64,000 nucleotides of DNA from Maea johnstoni (taxonomy: Eukaryota > Annelida > Polychaeta > Spionida > Magelonidae), in contig OZ012684.1 of the NCBI GenBank assembly GCA_963942565.1, positions 69,656,310-69,720,309 of the forward strand, written 5' to 3'. The position numbers were made by a program, and so were the translations under genes. The notes under the pieces are model-generated. The model saw only the letters and a list, made by a program, of their open reading frames with translations, did no database searches and was not told the origin of the DNA. Positions 35,468-47,967 of this stretch are shown piece by piece (positions within the stretch are counted from its first letter, which is position 1; each line of letters starts with the position of its first letter).

Positions 35468-36819
35468 AGAAAAGAAAAAATATTATAAATTGTCTTCAAG
35501 ATGGTGACATGATGTCTGCAAAACTCCTTTGAAGTCCCAACAGTTGTTGATTTTCTATGTCAGAGTTAACAGCATTTCAGATGTATATTGTTATTGTGGG
35601 TACTAACAAAGTTCATCTTAAGTAAAAGAATGCTTTTGACTGACAAGGATTTACTTGAATTGTGTAGGTTTTACCCATGGTTACAGCAAGGTTGAATAAC
35701 TGAAATATTAACCCTATATACCCAGGGTGCAAAAAAAAAGAGTCCATTTTCAAATAAATACTACAAATTAAAACTTCCCTTATGCTGTGCCAAAAATGTT
35801 GAAGCTTTTGAAATGTGGTTTGTACGAGAAAACAGCAAATACGCCTTTTTTTTTTAGCTTCATGCATGCAAAGTTACATTTTTACAGAATGAGAAGGTAA
35901 TATTCTGTGCATGAATAACTTAGGATGATGGATAAATCTTCATATGTGCTACTCTTTTACTCCAAATTGGCCACTTATGGAAAAACATAAATTGTTGCCT
36001 AGCGAAAAAAATGTCTGTAACAAAACCACATTTTAAGAAAACATTTTCTTTAGTTTTACCCCCCAAAATAATTCAAAATTAGAAAATTTTCTTGACAAAA
36101 AAATGGTGTTGGCATTCTTAAAATTCCTCTTGTTATTATTGCCTGGATGCCATTATATTTATGAAAAATTAATTATGCATTTCCAAAATATTTGCAGTTT
36201 CACTTTTAAAAAAGAAGCTTTAGTAAGAAAGATGCCATCAAAATAGTCAGTACCTTTTTTTGCTACCTCAAGCAATTGACATAGGACAACCAATAAAGCG
36301 CAATTATTGCATTGTCTGACTACCTCACATATTTTGTTCTGATATTTTTTAGGTTCATGTATCGTTTTATTTGAATTATTACCATGAGTAGTAGAACTCC
36401 AAGCAGTATTTTCTTATACTCTGAACAGTTTGATAACTAAACAAAACATTGAGTGAATTAAATTTTCTTATGAGATTGAATTTAGACCCTTCTGAAACAT
36501 AAAGCTTAAAAATTATGAACTCCAAATGTGACTGATGTAATTATTTCTCTTTTTATTTGCATATGTAATTAGATAAATCCTAAATTGGTTGGTTTATTTC
36601 AAATTTAGTCAATGAATGTTCTGGCTGTATGGAAATGAATGCATTTAGCTATTACCACTATCGTAATGAATGAAGTCATTGATTTTTCTCATAAAGTGTC
36701 ATTTGGATGCAAGGATATTTGAAAATTACTTGGTAGTAAATTAGAAAAAGAAATGGAAGAGTTGTTATATTTCATTATATTATTATTAACACTTCTCACA
36801 AATGTGCTGTTGTTTGATA
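35468..36819. other. AT-rich sequence with possible old MITE remnants
   Basis: TTAACCCTATATACCCAGGG at 35709 and CAAAATAGTCAGTACCTTTT at about 36239 look like the two ends of a long, decayed family B-type element. The stretch between has no coding signal. Confidence 0.35.
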
Positions 36820-36872
36820 CACATCACCAAAATAGTCAAGTTATTTTTGCACATCTGCAGGCATGAGTGGGT
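36820..36872 (+). mobile_element. Family B right-end fragment
   Basis: ATCACCAAAATAGTCAAG and TGCAGGCATGAGTGGGTTTG only. Confidence 0.6.
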
Positions 36873-37382
36873 TTGATATGAACATACACTGTGATGTGTA
36901 ATCTACTGGTATATAATATGTTATTTATTTCTATGGAAACTCTGCTCATGCAGTTACTTAGATATTTCTCAATTGTTGACAACCTATTTAGTAGTTGTGT
37001 ATGAGGCAATCTCTTAGCGATCTCTTAAAATCAAATTAGGACAAAGAACATTCCTAAAACAATTATCCCTCCTGTTCCTTACCATAAAAGTTTTTTTTCC
37101 TCAAAGAATTATGTTTTGATTGTGATGGATTTTGTGAGACTTGAGTTAATCCTATTATACACGGTCCAAGAACGCGTCTCTCATGACCAACTGTGCAATT
37201 AAACTAAATTGATGATGACAAGGACGTGAAGTAAAAGAAGTAGTTAAAATGTCACAGCTGTCATTCATCATAGAATTTAGGGAGCAGCTCTCATGTTGTT
37301 GGTTATCAAAGGCATTTAGGTACTCTGCTTGAAGGGCGAGGCCAACATGAGAACTATCCTGTTTCTCATGGCTCTCTGCCCC
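36873..37382. other. Unique sequence
   Basis: No gene or repeat recognised. A GGTCCAAGAACGCGTCTCTC phrase near 37162 is the only GC-rich spot. Confidence 0.5.
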
Positions 37383-37593
37383 TTATCCCTTATGCTTCTG
37401 GTGGCTAATTTGGCCATTGCAAAATGATGCTAAAAACTTTAAAGGTGACCGAAACCCATGGGCACTCATTTAAGAGTACTTAGCGAGAGCTATAATCCAA
37501 TGAATACCAACATGACAGGGTTTAGATGGTTTTTCAAAAATCTTTGTGTTCTTGTGCATTGGATGAAAGTAGCCTTAGCATTGGAAGGGTTAA
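37383..37593 (+). mobile_element. Family A MITE
   Basis: TTATCCCTTATGCTTCTGG to GCATTGGAAGGGTTAA; about 8 bp lost before the CCCATGGGCACTCAT block. A 78-codon frame across it also begins this way in another copy (18861-19124), which is shared repeat sequence rather than a gene family. Confidence 0.9.
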
Positions 37594-38599
37594 ATAAAAT
37601 GAATGAAAGATGTACAGAGACTACTTTGTTCCTAAGTTCCTTCCCATACAAAAAAATCTCTTTCTACCATGAGAATGGATGGATATACCTGTAAGAACAG
37701 AGTGGTATAGTACGGTATAGGTATCAGTGAAACAGTACAGTATTTTAATAGTACTGTATTGCATTATCTATCAGATTTTGTTATGAATAGTCATGTTTAG
37801 GATCCTGGAAATCCCTAATAAATGACAATCTTAACCTTTGGTATCGTTAAAAGTACCTTTAGGGAATGAACCAGCACGATACGGTACTAACCACTATATA
37901 TGTATAAACACTACCATGATAAACAGTTAGTATATGGAATTTATAACACCAGTCCCGGTTGTGTGGTTAATTGAGTATATGGTAATTATGTGGTAAGTGT
38001 CAGGCCAAATTTTAGACATGCTTGGGCCAACTTTTTACTATGTTAGTATGTATTTTGTCCTAATTTTGGACCGTCAGTTTTTCCTGTACCCATATGTACT
38101 TAGATAAGGAAATAGTAATAAATAAATGAAGATTTTGTCCCAAGATTTTTTTTTTCACTTGTCTTTATGGCTTAGATTTTTCTTTTCCTGAGGTATTAAC
38201 TATGAATATAATATGAGCTTTTCTAAATATTTTTTTAAGCTTAAAAGATATTTGGTCAACAAGCCACTGAATGATGAAACACCAATAAAAGTACAATTAA
38301 TTAATTATAAGTATTTAGTTTATAAAATGTTTTTTATTCAGACTGTATGACAACAAATATTCATGTACGTTAAATAACTAATATGCAGCGTAGCCTGTAT
38401 GATTTGAACAACTTTTATTCATTATCTTTACATTCATATACAATGTTGAATTAAATTTTGGGGCAACATTGTATGATTTTGAAACAATCTATTGCATGAA
38501 CGTACAATACATAGTTTCAAAGATATACACTGTTGTAAATCTCTTTTCATTGTCTGTAAAATGTGGTAAAAGTAAAAGATGGATAGTCATATTTTTCTT
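37594..38599. other. Unique AT-rich sequence
   Basis: Contains a small inverted repeat, ACAGTAC (37732-37738) and GTACTGT (37751-37757), among TATAGTACGGTATAGG-type words. No gene. Confidence 0.5.
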
Positions 38600-38890
38600 T
38601 TGATGCATCTGTCATCAGATGACAGCTTTTCCCAGACTGCATGTTCCAGATAAATAGTCTATTCCCTAGGTAGCCTGGCCTAAAAATGCCGACTCAGCAT
38701 TTTATGTCAAAAATGATAGTTGTTGTGTTGGGGCTGATGAAGAGCTATTATAAGGCAGGTTTGGGACTGCGCCAATCTTGGCGGCATGGCATTCAGTGCC
38801 ATACTAAACCTGCAGGATAGATGTTGCACTAACAAGGTAAAAACTGACAGCAGGGGTGACCAGGGTCAGGCAAGGAACAAAAATACCCTT
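38600..38890. promoter_or_regulatory. Unique block with a Maf-like site and nested inverted repeats
   Basis: TGCCGACTCAGCA (38687-38699) differs from the Maf recognition element TGCTGACTCAGCA at one base. GCGCCAATCTTGGCGGC and TGGCATTCAGTGCCA follow as two inverted repeats within 35 bp; GCCAA/TTGGC are NFI half sites. Repeat-free otherwise. Function inferred. Confidence 0.35.
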
Positions 38891-39710
38891 TTAGCATTAT
38901 GGGATGTCGAGGAAAATACGCAATTCTCCATTCGCTGAAAATGTCAAATCTATTAAGTGAGTAAAGTTTGAAGCAAACACCCAAAGGTCACAGATCTAAT
39001 TTGGGATGGATTCTCACTCAAAAGCAGGTGTGTGATTTGAAACTAATGAGAAATAAGAATTTACCTTCATGAAAAAGGAAAAACTTGTTACAGGTATAAC
39101 TATTGCATGTTTGATCCATTCTTTTTTGCTGTAGTAAGTAGACACTTAAAGCATTCACGTTTGGAGTGTACATAGGAAATATCTGTATTAAAAAGCTGCA
39201 CATTTGAAATTTGATTGACTGTTGATTGGTTTTAACTATCCCTCTATAAATAGTTTTCAGGGATAATTCTTTGATGAGTTGCCTTTAAGTTAGGCAGACC
39301 ATGAGGACACTTAAGATAAAAAATTGTCAATTATGATGCCATCACATTAGAGTATGCTTTTGTATGATAATGTAAAAGTCAATTATAAATGTAAATACAA
39401 AATTATAAATTACAAATTATAAGGCTAGATTGCATTTTTGTGGTTTTATGAATATCAACAAATCTGGCTATTTGTTCAAGGATGTTGTATGTTCCATGTA
39501 AAAGATTTCTTTTCTCTTTGTTGTAATCAAAATTTTGTATGATTGCCTTAGTGCAAAGATTGATGTATGGATGCATGATCCCTGAATGCATGGAGGTTAG
39601 GGTATTATAAGAAATAACATTTTGGGCATGAGTAATTTAAAAACCCTAAAAGTCTATAAAACTGCTACTCCCTCTGTCAGAATTTGGTGTCTCTTTTCAT
39701 TCCTTATTAA
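38891..39710. other. Unique AT-rich sequence
   Basis: A local repeat of AATTATAAAT words at about 39380-39420; no gene. Confidence 0.5.
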
Positions 39711-40178
39711 GGCCACTCCAATTTAATTACTTGTCTTACAAGCTTTTTTTGGAAAAAAAAATCCTGTCAGACTCCAAAAAAAAAGAAAAAAAAAGTCATT
39801 TTTGGTGTCTTACGGGCGAAAGTGGTTTTGAAATTTTCTGTCAGACTCCAAAAAAAAAAAAGAAAAAGTGCAAGTTTTAAGAATATTCTTTGTAAGTGTG
39901 ATTCAATCAACTACAGGAAGCTATCATTGCTGTAGTAGAGCCTCAGACTTGAGGAGGTATACCTCCCACCCGTCAGGTTACAGGGATTAATAGATCGATT
40001 GATTTTATTAAGTTGAGAATAGGCTGGTAGAAATATATCGCTACCAGTCCTAGTCGTCAGACTCTAAAAATAATTATAATAATAAAAAAGTCACATTTTT
40101 CAACTTTTTTTTTTATTCCAAAATGGCTCATTTCCTACCTCCTGAGCATGTAAGACAAGTTAATAAATTGGAGTGGCC
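39711..40178 (+). mobile_element. PIF/Harbinger-like MITE, copy 1 (468 bp)
   Basis: Starts GGCCACTCCAATTTAATTAC and continues TTGTCTTACA; the right end read inwards is GGCCACTCCAATTTATTAAC then TTGTCTTACA, so the inverted repeats are about 30 bp with two mismatches. It is flanked by TAA (39708-39710 and 40179-40181). A 3-bp TTA/TAA duplication and GG-starting ends are hallmarks of PIF/Harbinger. The interior has three TGTCAGACTC or CGTCAGACTC words and the 14-bp palindrome GGAGGTATACCTCC. No coding capacity. Confidence 0.85.
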
Positions 40179-40653
40179 TAAATAGATATTGAAAAGTGAC
40201 TTTAAACCATTTTAATAAGCAATGGCTTGCCGAGTATGATAATGATGAAATTGTCTGTTTTTTGTAACAATTCCTCCATGTGTTCAAAGATGTTTCACAA
40301 ATGTTTATTTCATACATTTAGTTGAATTTATTAACCATTTCTTGATATAGAACAATCATATTTTGACATAAATTCACGCTGCATGTTGGTCTTGGCACGA
40401 TGTGGTGACCAATGCCATAATAGCCATGATATTGACAGGACATGTTGCGGTTACATCATCCAGTCAGAAACATGTGTAAGGAAGTAATTACAATGACGTA
40501 ATATAGAATGTGCATGTCTGGTGCCACTCAGGAATGGTTAGGGTTTGGCACCTTTCACCAATACGATACAATATGCTGGCTCAACAGTACCCGGCCAATC
40601 CAGGTAGTCAGGCAGGGCAAGTTGGACCGAAGATGAGATAGTCATGCCAGCCT
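40179..40653. other. Unique sequence
   Basis: Nothing recognised; a TGACGTAA CRE half-site-like word occurs at about 40495. Confidence 0.5.
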
Positions 40654-40910
40654 TTCATTTAAAGAAGGCTGTTGCTCGCCAAGATATAGGTCCCCCTACG
40701 TAGCTCGAAAATTAGGCAATTAGCTGTCAGAATGCTGTGCTTGATTTAAAGGTCACTTTGATATGTCACATGACTATGGTGGGCCAATGTTTTATAAAAC
40801 GTGTCAAACATAAGCAACCTGGTACCTGATTTTGGCCAATAATTCCCATTACAATTTGGCATCAGACATTTATAGGGAAAATTACAATTTGGACTCACAT
40901 TAAGGGTCAA
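40654..40910 (+). mobile_element. Family C MITE, 5' truncated
   Basis: Begins inside the element (AAGAAGGCTGTTGCTCGCC) and runs to GGACTCACATTAAGGGTCAA. Confidence 0.82.
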
Positions 40911-41499
40911 TGTCTAGGTGTTAATGTTTTTGGCTGATCACAGATAGTGCTAATGGTGGTCAGTCTGACCGACTAGAACTAGAAACTAGAAAGACCTCGC
41001 TGTGGCCACCTGTTGAGCAATTTCAGAACTAGATCAGCATAGACTCGTAGACAAGGTAGTTTTGAGTAGGTATGCTTTTCAGGTTAGATAAAAAAGAAGT
41101 AAAAAAGTGTATTGGCTAGGGCCAGGCTAATCTTATAGCAGTTTTGTTTGAAGTGCATAGTTGTTTGGAGAATCTCAGACTCTAAACCCTGTGAGACAGC
41201 CGCCATGGTAGTCTCCAATGATGTGGTATAAAAGCCCTTGGCGGCAAATAGAATATTGATTTCTTTTGCTTAATGAAGCTTGCCATTATGGTTTTGCTTG
41301 GGGTTTAATTGGCCTGTGTGTGGGAGCGTGCATGGCCTGAGCACCATAGGCTGCAGCCTCCAAGTGAAAGCTGACTTTCCCACCTTCTTCTAGCCTTTGT
41401 AGCATGCCCTTGCCGGGAGGGGGTGAACCTTTATGATGCCTGCATGGCTTCTCATTGATTGGTATGAATCTAGCAGCTCAAGCCATACAATTGGTTTGT
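40911..41499. other. Unique sequence; GC-richer part near 41290-41460
   Basis: The part around 41300-41450 (GGGAGCGTGCATGGCCTGAG, TTGCCGGGAGGGGGTGAACC) is richer in GC and may be regulatory. No open frame supports a gene. Confidence 0.4.
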
Positions 41500-41905
41500 C
41501 TCAAGGGTAAAGTGCAGAGCGCTTAGTTGAAGATTCTGTGTTTTGCCATTAGAATGATTTTAGGAGGCATTCTTTTAATTTACAAAGATTACTTGGCACA
41601 CCTTAATGATGTCACAGGTTCCTATTGTGTCTTAGAATTCAATGGCTTAGGCCTTGCAGTAGGATTATAGGCTTATCTTAGGGGTATAATTCACTGCCCT
41701 TGGGTTGGGATTCAGAGTCCTGACATTAGAATGATTTCTAGGAGGCAACTTTGCAAAGGTCATTTGGCACGCTCTTAAATGATGCCACAGCATCACACTG
41801 TGTCTTATAATTTCAATGGCTCAAGATTTGCCAAAGATGAGGTGGTCTCAGGGGTGAAATTCATTGCCATTGGTTAGAGATTCCAAGTACTGACACTAGA
41901 ATGCT
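41500..41905. repeat. Tandem block of about 175 bp, 2.3 copies
   Basis: CATTAGAATGATTT at 41547 and 41724 and CACTAGAATGC at 41894 mark units 177 and 170 bp apart. Each carries a GGCACRC phrase, TGTGTCTTA and CAATGGCT, and a GGGGTRWAATTCAYTGCC phrase. Divergence suggests age. Confidence 0.85.
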
Positions 41906-42107
41906 TTAAGTGCATAAAACAGCCTGACTATTTTGGTGATATCTCTTGCAAAAGGAAATTTTTGGAGAAGAAATGTTGATTAAAATCCAACTCACAACTC
42001 TCCTTCAAACACATTGTGAATTTATAATTAATTCCAAAGTTATTATCAAAAGTATCTAAGGTCCAAACAACTTTTGTCAAGGAGATCTCCAAGCATGAAA
42101 GGGTTAA
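41906..42107 (-). mobile_element. Family B MITE
   Basis: Minus strand: TTAAGTGCATAAAACAGCC, ATTTTGGTGATATCTCTTGC, CACAACTCTCCTTCAAACAC, then CCAAGCATGAAAGGGTTAA. Confidence 0.78.
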
Positions 42108-42754
42108 GGAAAGAAATCCTCCTAAAATCCTGCTGGATTTGGGGAAATGATTTGTATTCCCTGCCCTCTGCCCAGCACTCTATCTGTTTTCGCTGATTGC
42201 ACAAGGAACAAGTACATGTACGTAACAGTAATTCCTAATGTGCCTTAGGGACCACTGGGACCACTATGGAAATAAGTTTCTAACTTTAAGTGTATATATC
42301 CTGTGTCTGGTTAGAATTCTATTGCATAGCAGTTAATGACTCTCCAACTCGTCACCTTTATCTATGATTTTTTGTATGCCAAATGCTATGTATTATACAC
42401 ATCTTACTAGACCGAATAAAATAAAATTAAAATAAAATCAGGGACAAAGTTTACAGATAATAGTATAAAGGAGTACAATTTGTATACAGACTAAGAAAAG
42501 AGTTTCATTATATTGACTAAACATTTCTTCCCCAACTATTTTTTCATAGAGTAGTGAATTAGATATTTATCTAAAACACAAATTCAATAACGAAAAGTAA
42601 GGTTACCTTTTAAAAATTGGAGCACAGTACTATGATTCTATCCACACATTCCTAGACTTTATGTAGATAAAGCCTGTAGAATGCCAGCTTTTGATCCAAG
42701 GAAAGTTTAGCTCTTTATTGCCTCTAACAGACTTGACCATTATTCAACCGAGAC
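42108..42754. other. Unique sequence; possible (AAAAT)n-tailed retroposon scrap
   Basis: A TAAAATAAAATTAAAATAAA tail follows ACTAGACCGA at about 42410-42438. This could be a SINE/LINE tail; the body is not matched elsewhere in the window. Confidence 0.35.
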
Positions 42755-42764
42755 ATGACGTCAT
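42755..42764. promoter_or_regulatory. Perfect CRE palindrome
   Basis: ATGACGTCAT, a 10-bp palindrome containing the ATF/CREB full site. Confidence 0.35.
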
Positions 42765-42959
42765 CACTCATAATGTAATAACAGGTCTCTTTGAAGTGGT
42801 TTTAGATGTTTTCAGATGGTATTTATGTCAGCATTGACAGCCCATAATACTCAACTGCCCAGATGATCCCCAGCAGTAAAAAAAACTCCTGCTTTGACTG
42901 CATAGGTTCAAAGCTTAGAGGAATTGATGTTCCTTACTTCATAAACTGATATGCCATTT

Positions 42960-43200
42960 CATCTGTCAAGGGCTCCAGTACTTGGGTTTAGCAGCGAGAC
43001 TAATCCAGTACCTCACGCCGGGTTGCACTTCAGCCAATGTTTGCTTGATTAAGGATTAAATGGTCTGGAGTAAAGGGGGAGATTTAAATGTCAGAGGTGT
43101 ATGAAAGCCATTATTAGATTTTCAAGGTTCGTTTTCAAGATGGCAGGATGTGCCTTTTATCGGTTGCAGGCAATCGATGGTGTAGCTGCCCTTTTATAAG
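42960..43200. promoter_or_regulatory. Unique block with TAATCC/GGATTA words
   Basis: TAATCC (43001-43006) and GGATTA (43053-43058) in opposite orientation, plus TTTTATCGGTTGCAGGCAAT and TCGATGG words. Repeat-free, bounded on the right by a family B copy. Confidence 0.3.
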
Positions 43201-43227
43201 TATCTTTATGAGCTTTCATGACTGTAG

Positions 43228-43458
43228 CGATCATAACCGCCTGACCGCCTGATGATTTTTGTGATATCTCTCTAACAAAAGCAATTTTCATAAAAATATT
43301 TATTATAAGGAATAATATCAATCAAAATCCAACACATAACTCTCCTTCAAATATTTTGTGAATTTGTGAATTTGTGATTAACTCTTAATTTAATATAAAA
43401 AATATCAAAGGTACAGACAACTTTTTGTCTAAGAGATTTCAAGACACAAACGGGTTAA
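43228..43458 (-). mobile_element. Family B MITE
   Basis: Minus strand: ACCGCCTGATGATTTTTGTG, GATATCTCTCTAACAAAAGC, ACTCTCCTTCAAATATTTTG, and ACAAACGGGTTAA at the right. TTTGTGAATTTGTGAATTTG shows a small internal triplication. Confidence 0.8.
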
Positions 43459-43673
43459 GCCACCTAGCATCCTTGTATCTGCTTTTCCAAGCCTGAGGAA
43501 GTCAGTGGCAACATTGAAAAAAAAATGGATTTGAAGCGATATTCAAATGAACTTGAAATTTATCATCTAAGAAAGACATTAATGGTGGGTAAATATTCTG
43601 CATGTAAATGATGATGAGACCAATCGGTTCATGTTATATGATGCAATTTCTTGTCTTATTTCTTTAACCCTTC

Positions 43674-43879
43674 CAATGCTGAGGCTGCTGCTTTTGTCCA
43701 AAACACAAGGACGTACAATATTTTAAAGCCATCTAAACCCTGTCATGTTGGTATTCATTGGATAGCCATCACTGAGTACTCTCAGATAAGTACCCATATG
43801 CCAGGGTTTCAGTTATTTTTCTAGTTTTTTTGCACCATTTTGTATTGCCCAAATTAGCCACCACCAGCATAAGGGTTAA
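43674..43879 (-). mobile_element. Family A MITE, well preserved
   Basis: TTAACCCTTCCAATGCTGAGG to CACCAGCATAAGGGTTAA. Confidence 0.93.
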
Positions 43880-44998
43880 TGGGTATATGACTCATAGCCA
43901 TAATGCTTATTGAGGGGACCTCTTCAACAAAGAAATAATATTATTCAGTTATATATTTATCAAATAGGAAAGAATTATAGCAATACAGTTCATGGTTACA
44001 ATTGGAAGTTGGCAAATACTGTATGCCATGTTAGTATTGCGGCAGTTTGATTAATGTGTACTTAGCGCACCCCTGGATTCCTCATTTACTTAACTGTCCA
44101 CCATTATTTGGACATCTGATCCCTATGCATCCGATCCTTATACAACACACTGACATGATAACTAAAAACCAGAATGCAATGATTAACTACACATCATGGG
44201 AAGCTGCCTACTGAGCGCATTATTTTGTAATTGCAAAATTACCAAAGTATACAGTATTGCATACAATAACAGACCAAAATACTATAGTTGACACTGTAGA
44301 TGAATTGATCAAAAAATGATAAATATCTAGCATATCTATCATTTTTAACAAAGTAAAGTATCACGGGACAATTAAAGAAAAGATGTTATTTTTTACTGTT
44401 GTATTTAGAAAAATATTGATAACAAAAGCAAGATTGGACAAAAATCATGGTTTCTGTTTATTATGTCAAGAATCAGTGCAGTTCATCCCACAACCTGAAA
44501 AAATGAATAAATTCTCAAATTGGGTATGATGTGTAACACTTATAATGGCTATAAACTGTTTCTATCATTTATTTCTGATTTCAAAATGACTGTAGTCAAC
44601 CATACTCGTTCTCACACCACCCTTGGTTGGATTAAATTAGTAAAAGTCAAAATAATGAGTTCAGTTTTGCGAAATATAAGAGAGTCAGCGTTAATTGTAG
44701 GGCAAGTTATAATGACTGATATTTACTTTTTAAGTCAGTATAATCAAAATATTGGGAAAGATATGGGTCCCTTTAGGGATGAATGGGATAACCCATTGCT
44801 GGCTGAAGCCTTAAAAAAATAATTAACCATGGTATTTTCAGAAAAAAGTTAAAGGACAAGTATTTTTAAAAACCAAATGGACAACTGTCTTACAAATATT
44901 TTGCAAAATGCGTGTCTAGTTTAATTATAAGTTGTAATAAATTTCAAAAATGTAATAGATCTATACTGATGACATTTATTTGTTGAATGGATCATGTT
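43880..44998. other. Unique AT-rich sequence
   Basis: A 100-codon frame (44520-44822) has a normal-looking residue mix (Met, Ile, Lys, Asn rich) but no recognisable domain and AT-driven composition; not called as a gene. Confidence 0.45.
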
Positions 44999-45200
44999 TG
45001 GCTACTTTTGTCCAAAGCAGAAGGATGCAAATAATTTTGAAAACCATCTAAACCCTGTCATGTTGCTATTCATTGGAAAGCTCTTGCTGAGTACTCTCAG
45101 ATGAGTTACCCATGCGCCAATCATTTTTCATGGTTTTTGCATAATTTCACCTTGGCCATAGTAGCCACCAGCAGCATAATAATACGGCTTAAGGGGTTAA
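44999..45200 (-). mobile_element. Family A MITE, left tip lost
   Basis: Begins at GGCTACTTTTGTCCAAAGC and ends at CAGCAGCATAATAATACGGC followed by TTAAGGGGTTAA; a short insertion separates the body from the terminal TTAA. Confidence 0.85.
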
Positions 45201-45589
45201 GAGATATACAGATTCAAATTTTTTTTCCTACAGTGCTAAGCAAAGCCAGACATATTGTTAATACTCCACTCCTACAGCTCACTGGATATCTTGGTTTACC
45301 CCAAAAAACCTGCTTTACATGCTTTCAGGTCATGCGCCGAATCCAAAATGATGCTTTTCTCCTCCAGCATTGAATTCCTGTGTGTAAGCCTCTTAGAGTG
45401 TGGGTTTATAAAGGAGGCTGGAGAAGACTCTGAGTGCCGTGCCACTGTCTTGTTCCTCTGTATCATTCCATTAGGAAAATGCCACAAGTCAGCTGCACTG
45501 ATTGAAATTGACGCGATGAAAAGGATGTACATTTCAGCTGCCACTCCTCACCGGGTGACTGAACTGAGGTGTTACTGGGAAGCGTGCAC
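45201..45589. other. Unique block of balanced composition
   Basis: Overlapping frames on both strands (82-114 codons) have no recognised domain. Repeat-free and GC-balanced from 45325 to 45590, so a regulatory element or missed exon is possible. Confidence 0.35.
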
Positions 45590-45900
45590 ATTCCTTTGAA
45601 TTCCCTTGCATTACCCTGTCTGCCCACCTGAGATTGTTTACCTGACCTTTTCTTCTTCGCTACCTGTTGATGTAAAATTACAATGGAAGGTAACAATGGC
45701 AGTTATAGTTATATTCCTTTGAAATCCATTGCATTACCCTGTCTGCCTATCTGTCAGACTGCATGCTGTTTACCTGACCCTTTGAATTCCATTGTATTAT
45801 CCAGTTATGTCTACCTGAGATTGCACGCTGTTTACCTGGCCTTTTCCTCTTCACTACCTGTTGATGCAAAAACGACAATGGAAGGTAACAATGGCAGTTT
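45590..45900. repeat. Imperfect local triplication
   Basis: GCATTACCCTGTCTGCC occurs twice, TTTACCTGACC/TTTACCTGGCC three times, and CTACCTGTTGATGYAAAA with CAATGGAAGGTAACAATGGC twice. Spacing varies, so the block arose by several small duplications. Confidence 0.8.
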
Positions 45901-46499
45901 CACTGTTGGTGGAAGCACTGATTGTGTTCAGTGGGTTTTAAGTGTTCAATGTATTCAGTGGAAGGAAAGGTATTGATGGAGTCATAATGTGTTCAATGGT
46001 TGTTCTAATATTGGTAAAGCATGGACATATGCATTTAGTGGGTGTTAGAATATTGGTGAAAACATTAAATGTGTCAAGTGGGTGGAATATTTTTTAGAAA
46101 TATGGAATGCATTCAATGGAAATATGTCTGTCTTGGTGTTGTTGTTTTTTATTACACATAGCATGTTCAGTGGGTCAATTGCTTTCTGGGTAAAAGATTG
46201 CAGGGATGTTGAGGGACTGATAATCAATTTGTGCTGTAGAGAACCAAGGCTAGGGCAACTGTTGGTGGTCCTTTCTCTAGGTCAAGGGGAAATCTGTAGA
46301 CTGTGAGAAATTCAGTTCAATCAATAATTGTTATTGAGTGTGTAGTACATGCTGCTACTGGAAAAGTTGGGTGATGAAACTTAAAGGACATGAGGTGCAT
46401 TTTATTGCCATAGTCCCTGTTTTTGAAAAACCAAGCTTATCTTTATATTTATGATTGAAACGATGCCTGATGCCTGTTATACCCAATCACATCAGAGTT
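45901..46499. other. Sequence with degenerate TGTTCAGTGGGT-type repeats
   Basis: Phrases such as GTGTTCAGTGGGTTTTAAG, GTGTCAAGTGGGTGGAAT and TGTTCAGTGGGTCAATTG recur irregularly to about 46180. No gene. Confidence 0.5.
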
Positions 46500-46713
46500 C
46501 TGGTCCACCATAGTCATGTGACATAATAAAATAAACCTTGTATCAAGCCAACATTCCGGCAACTAATTGTCTAATGTCGAGGGTCTTTTAAACTGAGGAG
46601 CCAGGCTCTTCTTTAAATGAATTTGATTATCTCGCACACGTATATGTTTGTTTGGTTCTCTAGGTTATGTTACCACAAACGCATACATGCCTGTGTGGCA
46701 ATGGAAGGGTTAA
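46500..46713 (-). mobile_element. Family C MITE, inner end missing
   Basis: Minus strand: GGTCCACCATAGTCATGTGA to CACAAACGCATACATGCC and GGCAATGGAAGGGTTAA. The opposite terminus is not recognisable. Confidence 0.78.
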
Positions 46714-47270
<557 letters not shown>

Positions 47271-47399
47271 TATCACTACCTCAGAGATGTGTATTAGTGA
47301 TTCAGCAGCAACTTAATCCTACTGTAAAATGCATATCATCTTGGGTGCCAGTTTAGTTGTTAGTTTAGTTGCCCTACAAATATTTGTCAAAATATACTA

Positions 47400-47459
47400 A
47401 AAAGATACAAAGTAGCCTGGCCTAGCCTATTTTGGCAGCTGTAGGCATGAAAGGGTTAA
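47400..47459 (+). mobile_element. Family B right-end fragment
   Basis: TAGCCTATTTTGGCAGCTG and TAGGCATGAAAGGGTTAA. Confidence 0.65.
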
Positions 47460-47573
47460 GCTTGATAGATATTGATTCCAAACGTGGTGGTTAATTCAGA
47501 ACTTGGATGAAGAAATATGGATTGGTTGCCACAGACCATTTACCATTAACTCATTATGAACCCTGGACCAGTG

Positions 47574-47581
47574 TGACGTCA
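47574..47581. promoter_or_regulatory. Perfect CRE palindrome
   Basis: TGACGTCA inside the 10-bp palindrome GTGACGTCAC. Confidence 0.35.
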
Positions 47582-47967
47582 CTAAGAGACAAATGAATGA
47601 GGGCTCTCTCTTTTCATTATAGAGTAAGTTGCTCATGCATATGTGCAGAACGCACCTCTTGAGTGGTTCTCTTCAACACCTGGGATAGGAGTCATGCCAA
47701 GGCTGCTGAGCAAGATCTGCTGGTTGCATATCTGGTGATCAACATTTGTGGTTTAACATTTGTGGCTCAAGTGTCATCTGTACCTTAATGATACCTATGA
47801 AAAAAAGCTCAACGTTAAGAAGCACTGGAACCTTTATGACAATATGAGGGAGAGATGTTAAGGTTCAGTTATGATTTCCATTTTTCCTACAAATATTTTG
47901 TAGAAAAAACTAACTTTTCACCAAATAGGAGGACAGCTTTTGACTGCTGAAATCCTAAAGAATTTAA
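47582..47967. other. Unique sequence
   Basis: Nothing recognised. Confidence 0.5.

Noticed and set aside
44520-44822. 100-codon plus-strand frame
   Set aside because: AT-driven residue use, no domain, no neighbouring support.
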